From Bradyrhizobium sp. 170 (GTDB lineage Bacteria > Pseudomonadota > Alphaproteobacteria > Rhizobiales > Xanthobacteraceae), in contig NZ_CP064703.1 of the NCBI RefSeq assembly GCF_023101085.1, forward strand, positions 3,658,001 to 3,722,000: a DNA stretch of 64,000 nt. The letters are read 5' to 3'. This document shows positions 1 to 8,539 of the stretch, in pieces. Each line of letters starts with the position of its first letter. Positions within the stretch are counted from its first letter, which is position 1. The notes under the pieces are model-generated. The model did not search any database. It was not told the origin of the DNA and saw nothing but the letters and a program-made list of their open reading frames with translations. The position numbers were made by a program, and so were the translations under genes.

Positions 1-246
1 CTCATTAGCTCAAGCCAAGGTGCGACCGGCGCGCTGCAGGCCAGTCAGGCCGGCAATCAGCTCCTTGGTCTGCAGGCGCAGCAGCTCGCCGACCTTACGG
101 CAGCAGTTGCCGCGCAGGGGCGGGCGCAAAATCTCGAAACGGCCCAGCGTACCACCGCGCAGGATCAGGGCCGGGAGCAGCTTCGTCGCTTTCTCGCTCC
201 TGGTAGAGGCTATCAGCCTTCGACAGTTCGGATGTTTCACCAATGA
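1..246 (+). CDS. trbJ: TrbJ conjugal transfer protein, C-terminal part
   Basis: The window opens inside this gene; the reading frame is open from base 1 and ends with the TGA at 244-246. The 81 visible residues are rich in Gln and Ala with a helical, coiled-coil-like pattern, as at the C-terminus of TrbJ (VirB5-like), a periplasmic or pilus-tip component of P-type conjugative pili. The identity rests mainly on position: it is followed without a gap by trbK-like, trbL, trbF, trbG and trbI, the standard Trb order. The stop overlaps the next start as ATGA, showing translational coupling. Confidence 0.8.
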   Translation, partial: LISSSQGATGALQASQAGNQLLGLQAQQLADLTAAVAAQGRAQNLETAQRTTAQDQGREQLRRFLAPGRGYQPSTVRMFHQ

Positions 247-629
247 GCGGGCATGGTGGATTCAAGCGGGGGATGTTCGTGTTCACAGCAGCTATCGTCT
301 CCGTCCTCTTTGCCGCAGCTTGCACAATCCAGCTCCGCGGCGACAGTGACGGTCCACTGGCTGGATCGTCGGCATCCCGTGTAGCCAGTAGCCTTGCCGC
401 CGAGCTCGAACGCTGCCGGAAGGTCACCTCCGAGCAGGTTGCAGAACTCCAGGAGTGCCGTCTAATTTGGGCGGAGAACCGCCGTCGCTTCCTTGGATCA
501 AAGAAAACACCGGGCGTTACTTCCGCCGATGCTCAACCAGGCAGCCCGACACCGTCGTTGGCGCAGCCCAAGCATCCCGATCGTCTCCCCCAGGGCTGGC
601 CGCCCGTTGCAACACCCGAACGCGAGTGA
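243..629 (+). CDS. trbK: TrbK-like lipoprotein (putative entry exclusion)
   Basis: A 128-residue protein with a basic N-terminus, a hydrophobic stretch and a lipobox-like FAAACT around residue 27, so it is probably an exported lipoprotein. A central charged segment containing ERCRKVTSEQVAELQECR is followed by a Pro-rich tail. Its position between trbJ and trbL matches the alternative TrbK proteins of alphaproteobacterial trb operons, which are thought to act in entry exclusion; that role is inferred, since TrbK proteins share little sequence. The start overlaps the trbJ stop by four bases. Confidence 0.65.
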   Translation: MSGHGGFKRGMFVFTAAIVSVLFAAACTIQLRGDSDGPLAGSSASRVASSLAAELERCRKVTSEQVAELQECRLIWAENRRRFLGSKKTPGVTSADAQPGSPTPSLAQPKHPDRLPQGWPPVATPERE

Positions 630-633
630 TTCC

Positions 634-1881
634 ATGGGTGGCACCGGCGTCATCGACCGATTCCTGGAAACGTTTACCCGCTACATCGACTCTGGCTTTG
701 GGTTGCTTGGCAACGAAGTCGCCTTCCTCGCAACCACGCTTGCCGCGATCGATGTCACGCTGGCCGCTCTGTTCTGGGCCTGGGGTACCGACGAGGACAT
801 CATCGCTCGCCTCGTGAGGAAGACGCTCTTTGTCGGCGTGTTCACTTACCTGATCGGCAACTGGAACAACCTCGCCCGCATCGTTTTCGAGAGCTTTGCC
901 GGTCTCGGTTTGAGAGCCTCAGGAAATGGTTTGTCCTCGGCGGATTTTCTGCGCCCGGGGCGGATAGCGCAGGTCGGCATCGATGCGGGGAGGCCGATCC
1001 TGGACTCAATCTCGGGCTTAATGGGCTATGTCAGCTTCTTTGAAAATTTCATCCAGATCGTGGTTCTACTGTTCGCCTGGGTGATCGTGCTGCTCGCCTT
1101 CTTCATTTTGGCAATCCAGCTTTTTGTCACACTGGTTGAATTCAAGCTGACGACCCTCGCGGGCTTCATCCTGATTCCGTTTGGGCTGTTCGGCAAAACG
1201 GCCTTCGCCGCCGAACGCGTGCTCGGCAACGTCATCTTGTCAGGCGTCAAAGTCATGGTGCTCGCCGTGATCGTCGGCATCGGCTCGTCGTTGTTCTCAC
1301 AGTTTACCGTTACCTCGGCCGGCGCACAGGTCGGCATTGAAGATGCCATGGCCCTGGTGCTCGCCGCGTTAGCGCTGCTGGGCCTGGGAATCTTTGGGCC
1401 CGGGATCGCCAATGGCATCGTGTCCGGCGGTCCGCAACTTGGCGCCGGAGCCGCCGCGGGCACAGGGTTGGCTGCCGGCGGAGTCGTTGTGGCCGGAGCG
1501 GGCCTCGCTGCCGGCAGCGTCGGTGCACTCGCCGGCGCGGCGCGCGGGACCGCGGCGCTAGCGGGTAGCGCAAGCGATGCGTTCAAGGCGGGTGGTTTGT
1601 CCGGCGTCGCGGATGCCGCCGCGTCCGCGATGACGAGCCCGCTTCGTCGCGCCGCGGCTGCAAGCGGCTCGGCTTCAAATGGTGGCACTGCAGCCGGTGA
1701 AGCCGGCGCAGCTCAGCCGCCGGCAAGTTCCTCACCTCCGGACAGTCAGTCCATTTCGGCCAGACGCATGAAGCGCATGCAGACCATGAGTCACGGGGCG
1801 TCGGCCGCTACCAACGTCGTTCGCACTGCCGACCACGGTGGAGGAGGCGCCTCCGTCGATCTCTCCGAAGGAGGGAAGTGA
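634..1881 (+). CDS. trbL: TrbL inner-membrane mating-channel protein
   Basis: A 415-residue protein, VirB6-like, expected to form part of the inner-membrane channel of the mating-pair-formation type IV secretion system. I chose the ATG at 634, four bases after the trbK stop, because the preceding in-frame sequence overlaps trbK. There are about six hydrophobic segments between residues 20 and 280, then a Gly/Ala-rich region with GAAAGTGLAAGG-type repeats and a low-complexity polar tail, both usual for TrbL. The gene ends in TGATG, sharing one base with the trbF start. Confidence 0.92.
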   Translation: MGGTGVIDRFLETFTRYIDSGFGLLGNEVAFLATTLAAIDVTLAALFWAWGTDEDIIARLVRKTLFVGVFTYLIGNWNNLARIVFESFAGLGLRASGNGLSSADFLRPGRIAQVGIDAGRPILDSISGLMGYVSFFENFIQIVVLLFAWVIVLLAFFILAIQLFVTLVEFKLTTLAGFILIPFGLFGKTAFAAERVLGNVILSGVKVMVLAVIVGIGSSLFSQFTVTSAGAQVGIEDAMALVLAALALLGLGIFGPGIANGIVSGGPQLGAGAAAGTGLAAGGVVVAGAGLAAGSVGALAGAARGTAALAGSASDAFKAGGLSGVADAAASAMTSPLRRAAAASGSASNGGTAAGEAGAAQPPASSSPPDSQSISARRMKRMQTMSHGASAATNVVRTADHGGGGASVDLSEGGK

Positions 1882-2564
1882 TGTTCAAACGACCATCCGT
1901 TCATTATGGCCGCACGCCCGCGCCCGTAACGCCCTATCAGAAAGCGGCGCAAGTGTGGGACGAGCGCATCGGCTCGGCGCGGGTGCAGGCCAAAAACTGG
2001 CGACTGACGGCCTTCGGTTCTCTTATCCTGTCGGCCGGACTTGCATCAGGTCTCGTCTGGCAATCCACACAGGGAAGCATTACGCCATGGGTCATTGAGG
2101 TCGATCGTCTCGGCCAGGCACAGGCGATCGGCCCAGCCAACCCCTTCTATCAACCGACCGATCCGCAGATTGCCTTTCATTTGGCACGCTTCATCGAGAA
2201 TGTGCGCGGGCTGTCGGCTGATGCCATCGTGCTGCGTCAGGACTGGCTGCGCGCCTATGACTTTACGACCGATCGCGGCGCCGCCGCTCTCAATGACCAC
2301 GCCCGCGTCAACGATCCCTTTGCCAAACTCGGCAAGCTGCAGATCGCAGTGGAAATATCCAGCGTCATTCGTGCCTCGCCGGAAAGCTTTCGCGTCGCCT
2401 GGATCGAGCGCCGCTACGACAATGGGCAGCTTACCGCCACCGAGCGCTGGACTGCCATCCTCACCATCGTGATCGCAACCCCGCGCAATGCCGATCGTCT
2501 GCGCAAGAATCCGCTCGGGGTCTATGTCAACGCCATCAACTGGTCGAAGGAGCTTGGGCAGTGA
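1881..2564 (+). CDS. trbF: TrbF, VirB8-like transfer protein
   Basis: A 227-residue bitopic inner-membrane protein of the VirB8/TrbF family, which scaffolds the type IV secretion core. A cytoplasmic N-terminus contains TPYQKAAQVWDERIGSARV, one membrane helix lies near residues 35-55, and a periplasmic NTF2-like domain contains the family-typical RWTAIL and NPLGVYV motifs. ATG 1881 is preferred over GTG 1878 because the GGAGG at 1870-1874 is then six bases away. It overlaps trbL and trbG. Confidence 0.93.
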   Translation: MFKRPSVHYGRTPAPVTPYQKAAQVWDERIGSARVQAKNWRLTAFGSLILSAGLASGLVWQSTQGSITPWVIEVDRLGQAQAIGPANPFYQPTDPQIAFHLARFIENVRGLSADAIVLRQDWLRAYDFTTDRGAAALNDHARVNDPFAKLGKLQIAVEISSVIRASPESFRVAWIERRYDNGQLTATERWTAILTIVIATPRNADRLRKNPLGVYVNAINWSKELGQ

Positions 2565-3544
2565 ATATGCAGATTCCTGGAGTCGCTAGCCCGGGTGTGC
2601 GCAAGGTCATGCGCCCGTTTCTGTTTGCTTGCATGTTTGCACTCAGCGGCTGTGCCACCTCGAAACCGCCGCAGATCAGCTACGACGACGATATTCCGCC
2701 ACTTCCCAGTCCGCCGTCGCTGGCGGAGGATCGTCCGCGATCCCTTCACGTTCCGCCGTCCTGGACGCCGGCGAAGGGAGGCAAGAAGGGAAACGTTGAG
2801 GCAAAGGAGCCTATTGCGCGGATCGAGACCGCCAATGACGCTGCGCGCGTCGAGCCGCGTAGCGCCGGCTACTTCAATGCTGTGCAGGTCTTCCCTTTTA
2901 GTCCCGGCGCCCTCTATCAGATCTACGCGAGCCCCGGACAGATCACCGATATCGCACTCGAGCCCGGCGAGCAGCTCACGGGTTCGGGGCCGGTATCGGC
3001 TGGCGACACCGTGCGCTGGGTCGTTGGCGAAACCGAAAGCGGAAGCGGCGATACCAGACGTGTCCACATCATGGTCAAGCCGACGCGGCATTCGATTGAG
3101 ACCAACCTCGTGGTCAACACCGACCGGCGCACCTATCTCATCGAGCTGCGCTCGCGTGAAAAACCCTACATGCCATCAGTCGCCTGGTTCTATCCCGAGG
3201 ACAGGCCCGGCCGTGCCCGAGCTGTTTCCCCGACGCCAATTCTTCCTGACTCTTCTCAGCGGCGCTATCGCTACACCCTCGAGGGCGACAATCCGCCTTG
3301 GCGGCCCGTCGGCGTCTATGACGATGGCCGCAAGGTCTATATCGAGTTCTCACCCGGCATCGTTCAGGGAGAAATGCCTCCGCTGTTTGTCATCGGTCCG
3401 GACGGCAATTCCGAGATCGTCAACTACCGAACCTATCGTAACGTGCTGATCGTCGATCGGCTGTTTGCCGCGGCCGAGCTGCGACTTGGTGGCGACTCCC
3501 AGCAAAAGGTCCGAATCATCAGAAGCGACGGGAGGCCGTCGTGA
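2561..3544 (+). CDS. trbG: TrbG, VirB9-like outer-membrane complex protein
   Basis: A 327-residue exported protein of the TrbG/VirB9 family, which with TrbI builds the outer-membrane core complex. The signal peptide ends in the lipobox-like LSGC near residue 31, so a lipoprotein is likely. A Pro-rich linker follows, then the CagX/VirB9 beta-sandwich domain, recognisable from DRRTYLIELRS and from the C-terminal YRNVLIVDRLF region. The start is GTG at 2561, overlapping the trbF stop as GTGA; the ATG at 2567 is an alternative. Confidence 0.93.
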   Translation: MNMQIPGVASPGVRKVMRPFLFACMFALSGCATSKPPQISYDDDIPPLPSPPSLAEDRPRSLHVPPSWTPAKGGKKGNVEAKEPIARIETANDAARVEPRSAGYFNAVQVFPFSPGALYQIYASPGQITDIALEPGEQLTGSGPVSAGDTVRWVVGETESGSGDTRRVHIMVKPTRHSIETNLVVNTDRRTYLIELRSREKPYMPSVAWFYPEDRPGRARAVSPTPILPDSSQRRYRYTLEGDNPPWRPVGVYDDGRKVYIEFSPGIVQGEMPPLFVIGPDGNSEIVNYRTYRNVLIVDRLFAAAELRLGGDSQQKVRIIRSDGRPS

Positions 3545-4737
3545 CCGACAACCAAACGACTGGCGCCGATGGTCCTGGTTCTACCTCGCCGAAGAGTGCT
3601 GCGGAGATAGCCGGCTCACTGCGCCTGCGTCCAGAACGTCCGCCCGTGACTCGCCTGTCGCGTAAGGTATTGGCCGGGGGCGCGGCACTCGCGCTCGTTC
3701 TGGTTTCCGGAGCCGTGCTGTGGGCCCTGCAGCAGAATCGCACGCGTGGTCAAGCTTCCGAAGAGCTGTACAGCACCGATCACCACAATGTGGCCGACGG
3801 CCTTGCCGGGCTGCCGCGCGACTATGCGGGCATTCCGCGCGAGGTGCCGCGCCTCGGGCCGCCATTGCCGGGTGATCTCGGTCGCCCCATTGTTGCGGCC
3901 CAGGCCCAGTCCGGGCCGCTTGCGGTCGATCCCGAGCAACAGCGGATGAGCCAGGAAAGCGAGGCCGCGCGCACCAGCAAAGTATTTGCGTCGACGAATG
4001 TTCGGCCACTGGCGGCAGCGATCCCTGGCGAGTCGACCTCAAATGCCGCATCAACGGCCGATGAGGCGCTTGCCCAGAATGGACAGGACCGCAAGCTCGC
4101 TTTTGTTAGCGCTGCCGTTGATCGGCGGACCACGAGCCCTGACCGTGTGACGAAGCCAGCCTCGCGTTTTGTCGTCCAGGCAGGGTCTGTGATTTCGGCG
4201 GCCCTTATTACGGGCATCAGATCCGATCTGCCCGGACAGATCATGGCGCATGTGACCGAACCGCTATTTGATACGCTGTCCGGTCAAACTTTGTTGGTGC
4301 CCCAGGGTGCGCGGCTGATAGGAATCTATGATAGCCACGTTACACATGGCCAGTCACGCGTGCTCATGGTCTGGACACGCCTGATCATGCCGAACGGCCG
4401 ATCGATCGTCCTTGAGCGCCAGCCGGGTGCCGATACCGCAGGCTATGCTGGGCTTCACGATGAGGTCGATCTTCACTGGGGCGAGCTGTTCAAGGCGGCG
4501 TTGCTGTCGACTTTGCTTGGTGTAGGAGTCGAACTTGGGTCCGGCTCGGATGCTGGCAACGGAAACAGCGCCATTCTGCAGGCCCTTCGCCGTGGGGCAG
4601 GGGATTCCCTGAACCAGACCGGTCAGCAGATCGTTCGGCGCAATCTCAACATCCAGCCGACCCTGACAATCCGGCCGGGTTTTCCGGTGCGGGTAATCGT
4701 CAATCGCGACCTCGTGCTCGAACCATACAGAGGCTGA
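3541..4737 (+). CDS. trbI: TrbI, VirB10-like channel protein
   Basis: A 398-residue protein of the TrbI/VirB10 family, the energy-sensing channel protein that spans both membranes. It has a short cytoplasmic N-terminus, one membrane helix near residues 45-65, a Pro- and Gln-rich periplasmic linker, and a C-terminal beta-barrel domain with the typical VVQAGSVISAALITGIRSDL and VPQGARLIGIYDS stretches. The GTG start overlaps the trbG stop. It is the last trb gene here; a small DUF2274 gene follows after four bases. Confidence 0.95.
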   Translation: MTDNQTTGADGPGSTSPKSAAEIAGSLRLRPERPPVTRLSRKVLAGGAALALVLVSGAVLWALQQNRTRGQASEELYSTDHHNVADGLAGLPRDYAGIPREVPRLGPPLPGDLGRPIVAAQAQSGPLAVDPEQQRMSQESEAARTSKVFASTNVRPLAAAIPGESTSNAASTADEALAQNGQDRKLAFVSAAVDRRTTSPDRVTKPASRFVVQAGSVISAALITGIRSDLPGQIMAHVTEPLFDTLSGQTLLVPQGARLIGIYDSHVTHGQSRVLMVWTRLIMPNGRSIVLERQPGADTAGYAGLHDEVDLHWGELFKAALLSTLLGVGVELGSGSDAGNGNSAILQALRRGAGDSLNQTGQQIVRRNLNIQPTLTIRPGFPVRVIVNRDLVLEPYRG

Positions 4738-4741
4738 AAAA

Positions 4742-4981
4742 ATGGCAAAGCTGAAGCTCGGCCCCATCGCCGATGACAAGCCGGTAAAGCTCACCGTGGA
4801 ACTACCGGCCGATGTCCATCGCAACCTCGCGGCCTACACCGACATGCTTGCCCGCGAAACCGGGCAGGCGATCTCGGATCCGGCAAAGCTGATCGCACCA
4901 ATGCTGGCGCGATTCATGGCAACCGACCGAGCCTTTCCAAAGACCCGCCGCAAGGGTCAGCCTGCGCAAGGCAAGGGATAG
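4742..4981 (+). CDS. DUF2274 small protein of trb operons
   Basis: A 79-residue basic protein beginning MAKLKLGPI and containing PVKLTVELPADVHRNL. It matches the DUF2274 family, which usually lies directly after trbI in alphaproteobacterial integrative elements. The PVKLTVELPA-type strand followed by two helices resembles ribbon-helix-helix DNA-binding proteins, so a regulatory role is possible but inferred. It starts four bases after trbI, so it is co-transcribed, and its last 25 bases overlap the end of the convergent LysR gene. Confidence 0.85.
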   Translation: MAKLKLGPIADDKPVKLTVELPADVHRNLAAYTDMLARETGQAISDPAKLIAPMLARFMATDRAFPKTRRKGQPAQGKG

Positions 4982-5913
4982 CGCTCGCTCAACAATTTGA
5001 GGAAGTTTGCCAGCGCCGGATTGTCATTGTCCTTGCGCCAATGTGCTGAATAACTAACCTGACTCGGCCCCGTGCCGTCTCGTACCTCTCGATAAGTCAG
5101 GCCCGCAAAAGTGACGCCGATGTCGGACTCGGCCACCAAACTGACACCGAATCCTATGGATATGAGGGTCTTGATGATACCTCTGCTAACGTCATGGCGT
5201 TCGATCTTGGGACGGTCTGCTGTCGAGATCAGCTTTGCCAACAAAAGATCCTCAAGTTCTCGTCCCGGGTCATAATGGCTGAGAAGGACCGTCTCATTCC
5301 GCAGATCGGTCCAGTAGATCGCCTTCTTCCCAGCCAGTTGATGTCCCTCAGGCAAGGCCACCAGGACGCGCTCGCTCCACAGCGGCAAGGCGTTGCTGTC
5401 AAAGACGTGTCCCCCGTCGGTCGCGATGACCACGTCGATTGCACCATTGCGTAGGGCGGTGACGAGGCGCATCCGCGACCTTTCGACCATGCCAAGTGCG
5501 ACCTGTGGGCACCGCTGCCTGAAATCTACCAACGTCGCCCGTAAATTGCCGGCCGACAGCGACGTATAGAATCCCACAGACAGCCGCCCAGCCTCGCCGC
5601 GTCCGTTAGACTTGGCTGACGTGACCAACGCATCCATTTGTTCGAGAATCGACCGCGCCGTTCGGAGAAAGTCCCGGCCAGCCGACGTGGCGCAGACGCC
5701 GCCGCTCGATCGCTCGAACACAATCACGCCTATCGATTCCTCGAGTTCCCGAATGCAGCGGCTCAGAGTTGACTGCTGCGTCAACAACGCTTCTGCCGCC
5801 CGCCGGAAGCTTCCATACTCCGCGGAAACAACCGCGTATCGGAGGTGTTGAAGGGGGATCGTTGCAGATTGATTGCGGAGAGATAAATATCTGTGGTCTT
5901 GTTCGTCGGCCAT
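4957..5913 (-). CDS. LysR-family transcriptional regulator
   Basis: A 318-residue LysR-type regulator. The N-terminal winged helix-turn-helix lies near residues 19-78, with the signature FRRAAEALLTQQSTLSRCIR followed by LEESIGVIVFERS. A periplasmic-binding-protein-like effector domain follows from about residue 105. It converges on the trb operon and overlaps the DUF2274 gene tail to tail by 25 bases. LysR genes at this spot are common in trb-type elements, so it may regulate transfer or cargo, but no target or effector can be read from the sequence. Confidence 0.9.
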   Translation of the reverse strand: MADEQDHRYLSLRNQSATIPLQHLRYAVVSAEYGSFRRAAEALLTQQSTLSRCIRELEESIGVIVFERSSGGVCATSAGRDFLRTARSILEQMDALVTSAKSNGRGEAGRLSVGFYTSLSAGNLRATLVDFRQRCPQVALGMVERSRMRLVTALRNGAIDVVIATDGGHVFDSNALPLWSERVLVALPEGHQLAGKKAIYWTDLRNETVLLSHYDPGRELEDLLLAKLISTADRPKIERHDVSRGIIKTLISIGFGVSLVAESDIGVTFAGLTYREVRDGTGPSQVSYSAHWRKDNDNPALANFLKLLSERYPLPCAG

Positions 5914-6608
5914 TCGCGACCATGGTGCTCTGAGAATGCAGGAGCATCGATAAGATATTTGGAATCGGGTGATTTCATCGGAAGGTTGTGTTTTTTATTA
6001 GGCCGATCCGTGCCCTGCCGTCGGCGTCCGGCAAAGGCGTTGGCCGCCCGCACGTCCGACTACGTCGCTCTTTCTGCCGACGACGGAACGCTGCCGCACC
6101 TTCGTCGGCTTGCCCTTGGTCATTATGAGGTTCGAAGTCAGAAATATTCTTTCCGACTCCTACACATCGGATGCTTGTGCTGAGCATCCGCAACGGCGGC
6201 GCGATGAACACCACTGTGAGCAAACGTTCTCGCGTCACAAGTGACGGTTCTAATGAGGGTGTCCTCACACCTACAAGGTAGCAGGCCTACCGCGTCACCT
6301 TAAATACCCGTATCCAGCGCCATCGACCCGACCAATCGGTGGCGGTCGCGCGCCACAGAAGGCGCACCCGGATATCGACGCACTGCGTACATGGATAGCG
6401 TACCTTGCGCGCTCGGGTGAAGACGCTGAAGCCCGGAAGTTGGAAGAGGACGCGATGCGATTGCTCGGCTTCGAGAAGCTTTGGCTGCGTTGCGGTGAAG
6501 GGACCTTCGCGGGGATCCGCATCCATCTCAAACAATAGCATCGGCGTCCCCAGCCACGGTGGCGCGGGATTCGACTTCAGTGTTAGACAAGAACGGAGAA
6601 GAAACCTT
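5914..6608. other. Intergenic stretch with a possible gene fragment
   Basis: About 700 bases without a convincing complete gene between the LysR start and a small secreted protein. On the plus strand, roughly 6360-6538 is open and has coding character, reading DIDALRTWIAYLARSGEDAE and onward to a TAG at 6536-6538, but no start or family is evident. It may be the 3' end of a lost gene. The remainder holds nothing I recognise. Confidence 0.3.
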
Positions 6609-6809
6609 ATGAGCAAGACATTCCTGACGGCTGGTGCGGCGCTCTTACTGATGGCCGGTATCACCCTGGCAAATGATTTTCCCTCGCAATGCAATACTCA
6701 AATGAAGAAGGTCTGCGCGAAATGGGCGCAAGGCGCCCCGGGAACTCCCGCCGGCAAATGCATCGAGTGGAAATGGCTGAAGCCGCAATGCGCCTCGCCG
6801 AATAGATGA
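6609..6809 (+). CDS. Small secreted cysteine-containing protein
   Basis: A 66-residue protein with a clear signal peptide (basic start, hydrophobic LTAGAALLLMAGITLA, cleavage near residue 22). The mature part of about 44 residues holds four cysteines (CNTQ, VCAKW, KCIEW, QCAS), which could form two disulfides in the periplasm. GGAGAAG at 6595-6601 is a good ribosome site for the ATG at 6609. I do not recognise the family. It stands alone, so no function can be inferred from its neighbours. Confidence 0.6.
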   Translation: MSKTFLTAGAALLLMAGITLANDFPSQCNTQMKKVCAKWAQGAPGTPAGKCIEWKWLKPQCASPNR

Positions 6810-6964
6810 TCTTGATCAATCCAGATCGCGACTACCGTGATCGAGTAGTTCAACGGCAATCTGCCGCCAGCTGGCGCTTTCGATCCAATGTAGGTGGGCG
6901 CGGCGCGCCCTCGGCCCCTAATGGCCGGGCCGACAATTCCGGGTAACGATACAGGATACTCTCG

Positions 6965-7312
6965 ATGCAAGTCACCTTAATGAAGGGCAAGATTCATCGT
7001 GCGCACGCGACTGAAGCCGATTTGCGCTATGAAGGCTCGATTTCCATCGACCGTGATCTCATCGAGGCTGCTGGCTTCCTCATTAATGAGCGCGTAGACA
7101 TCTATAACATTGACAACGGCGCTCGATTTTCAACCTACGTCATCGAAGCTCCCGCTGACTCGGGAACCATAAGGCTTAAGGGTGCCGCGGCGCGTCAAGC
7201 GATGGTGGGCGACAGGGGCGTTATTGTTGCCTACGCCAATTTCGACGGCGATGAAGCTAGGAAGTTTCAGCCGCGCGTGGTGCTCGTCAATGAGCAGAAT
7301 CTCAGGCTCTGA
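6965..7312 (+). CDS. panD: Aspartate 1-decarboxylase (PanD)
   Basis: A 115-residue protein matching aspartate alpha-decarboxylase, which makes beta-alanine for pantothenate and CoA synthesis. Family hallmarks are the N-terminal MKGKIHRA, the [12 protein letters not shown] segment, and [11 protein letters not shown] near the C-terminus. The autocatalytic cleavage point is Gly24-Ser25, where Ser25 becomes the pyruvoyl group. The length is slightly under the usual 120-130. No panB or panC is nearby, so it is an isolated copy in accessory DNA and may be a second copy. ATG 6965 is chosen; an internal ATG lies at 6980. Confidence 0.88.
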   Translation: MQVTLMKGKIHRAHATEADLRYEGSISIDRDLIEAAGFLINERVDIYNIDNGARFSTYVIEAPADSGTIRLKGAAARQAMVGDRGVIVAYANFDGDEARKFQPRVVLVNEQNLRL

Positions 7313-7594
7313 CTCTTGCTCCTTTCTGGTTGAGAGCTGGTCCAGTCGGCCATGAGAGTCGCCTGCATCAGGCGCAACGCGGCGCGCCGGCGATACCAGT
7401 CACCATTTCTCGACCCACGTCAGATAACCAGTGCGCGAGAGATCGACGACCCTTCAGGAGTCGAGTCACCCCCGTGTTCACGCGGCATGATTTCGTCACG
7501 ACGTCCCGTCGCGCCGCAATCAGCTTTGTTGTGAGCGAATGCCGTTCCGCAGGCGATTGACTCTGTAACGCGCGTTTCAAACCGAGTTGAGTTT

Positions 7595-7612
7595 ATTGAA
7601 TCGGAATTTAAT
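7595..7612. promoter_or_regulatory. Palindromic motif ATTGAA-N6-TTTAAT
   Basis: A member of the ten-site palindrome family with consensus A(C/T)TAAA-N6-TTTA(G/A)T; here the left arm has one mismatch. It lies 155 bases upstream of the secreted YYPN protein gene and is conserved in copy B at 46978-46995. Confidence 0.5.
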
Positions 7613-7767
7613 GGGACGGGCGTGCGGTCTCCCTAATACCAAGATATCCGCATCGGATGCTGCAAGCAGATAGCTCGCGGTCCAGACAGCACGCTCGCCT
7701 CACGAAGCGTGATCAATTCGTCTTGTCCCACGCGGGTCTGCAATCGATCCATACAGGAGAAACGAAA

Positions 7768-8202
7768 ATGATTTCATTCAAAGCTCTTGCAGCGGCCGTG
7801 CTGCTGGCCGCGACCGCAGCGACGCCGGCATTCGCGCAAGCTGCTGTGGGTGCGCCTCCGGTCGTGGTGTCGGGCGGTGTAAGCAGCAGCGACCGCGCCC
7901 TGTATATCAAGAATCTACAGGACTCCGGGTATAATCCGAAGAACGACTTCAATCCGAACGGGACCATAAGGGCCGCCATCCAGGAGCCGGGCGCGTTCGC
8001 TTTCTATTATCCCAATCTGGACGTTCTGAATGGAGGCGCGCCAACGCCTGCTGCCAAGGCTTCTCCCGACTGGCCCGCGTTGAAGGGCGCGTGTGCGTCG
8101 GCCGGCGGCGGCATCTCTTACTGCGGCGACCGCTACGACTCATATGCTTTTGCGCCCGACGCATTCCCGCGTCATCATGCTCGCCGCCATCACCGGTCGT
8201 GA
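7768..8202 (+). CDS. Secreted YYPN-family protein, copy A
   Basis: A 144-residue exported protein. The start at 7768 follows AGGAGA at 7755-7760 and opens a textbook signal peptide (FKALAAAVLLAATAATPAFAQA). The mature part has the core IQEPGAFAFYYPNLDVLNGG followed by PTPAA, two cysteines, and a His/Arg-rich C-terminus (HHARRHHRS). The same core is found in copy B (46411-46818) and in a third gene at 61421-61669, so this is a family of small periplasmic proteins that expanded locally. The function is unknown; the His-rich tail could bind metal, which is inference. Confidence 0.75.
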   Translation: MISFKALAAAVLLAATAATPAFAQAAVGAPPVVVSGGVSSSDRALYIKNLQDSGYNPKNDFNPNGTIRAAIQEPGAFAFYYPNLDVLNGGAPTPAAKASPDWPALKGACASAGGGISYCGDRYDSYAFAPDAFPRHHARRHHRS

Positions 8203-8324
8203 CTCGACCGCGCGGTACAGCGCCGTGCGCGGCCCCACGGCCGCGTGGCGCGCTGTGGCGCAAGGCGGACCTCATCAGGAAGCGATGGCGATCTCACTCT
8301 CTCGACTGCTCCCTCCAGATGACG

Positions 8325-8539
8325 GGGTCATAAGCCGACATCGCAGCAATGAATCGAATGTCGCTAAGGGTCAAAACCGGAAGTGCCTCGGCCGACGCGG
8401 CATGCCCGCTCTACCCCCGGCAGCAGACATCGGTACGCCGACCGCTCAAGTCCGTTTCGTGCTGCCAGTACCAGACTCGCGCACCGCAGCAATATTCGGC
8501 GGATCAAAGCCGTCGCATCGCCCTTGCTTGTCACAGCAG
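8325..8539. other. Unique spacer between blocks X and Y in copy A
   Basis: About 215 bases with no counterpart in copy B. No gene is supported. The passage around 8340-8380 has the look of dispersed non-coding sequence, but I cannot identify it. Confidence 0.3.

Larger units (their letters stand above)
7421..8324. repeat. Duplicated block X, copy A
   Basis: This segment is nearly identical, in inverted orientation, to 46282-47171. Homology begins around the sequence CAGATAACCAGTGCG and runs through the leader region, the palindromic motif at 7595, the secreted-protein gene and about 120 bases beyond it. The main difference is about 27 extra bases here just after the signal peptide. Blocks Y and Z follow in this copy but in a different order in copy B. 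Confidence 0.9.
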
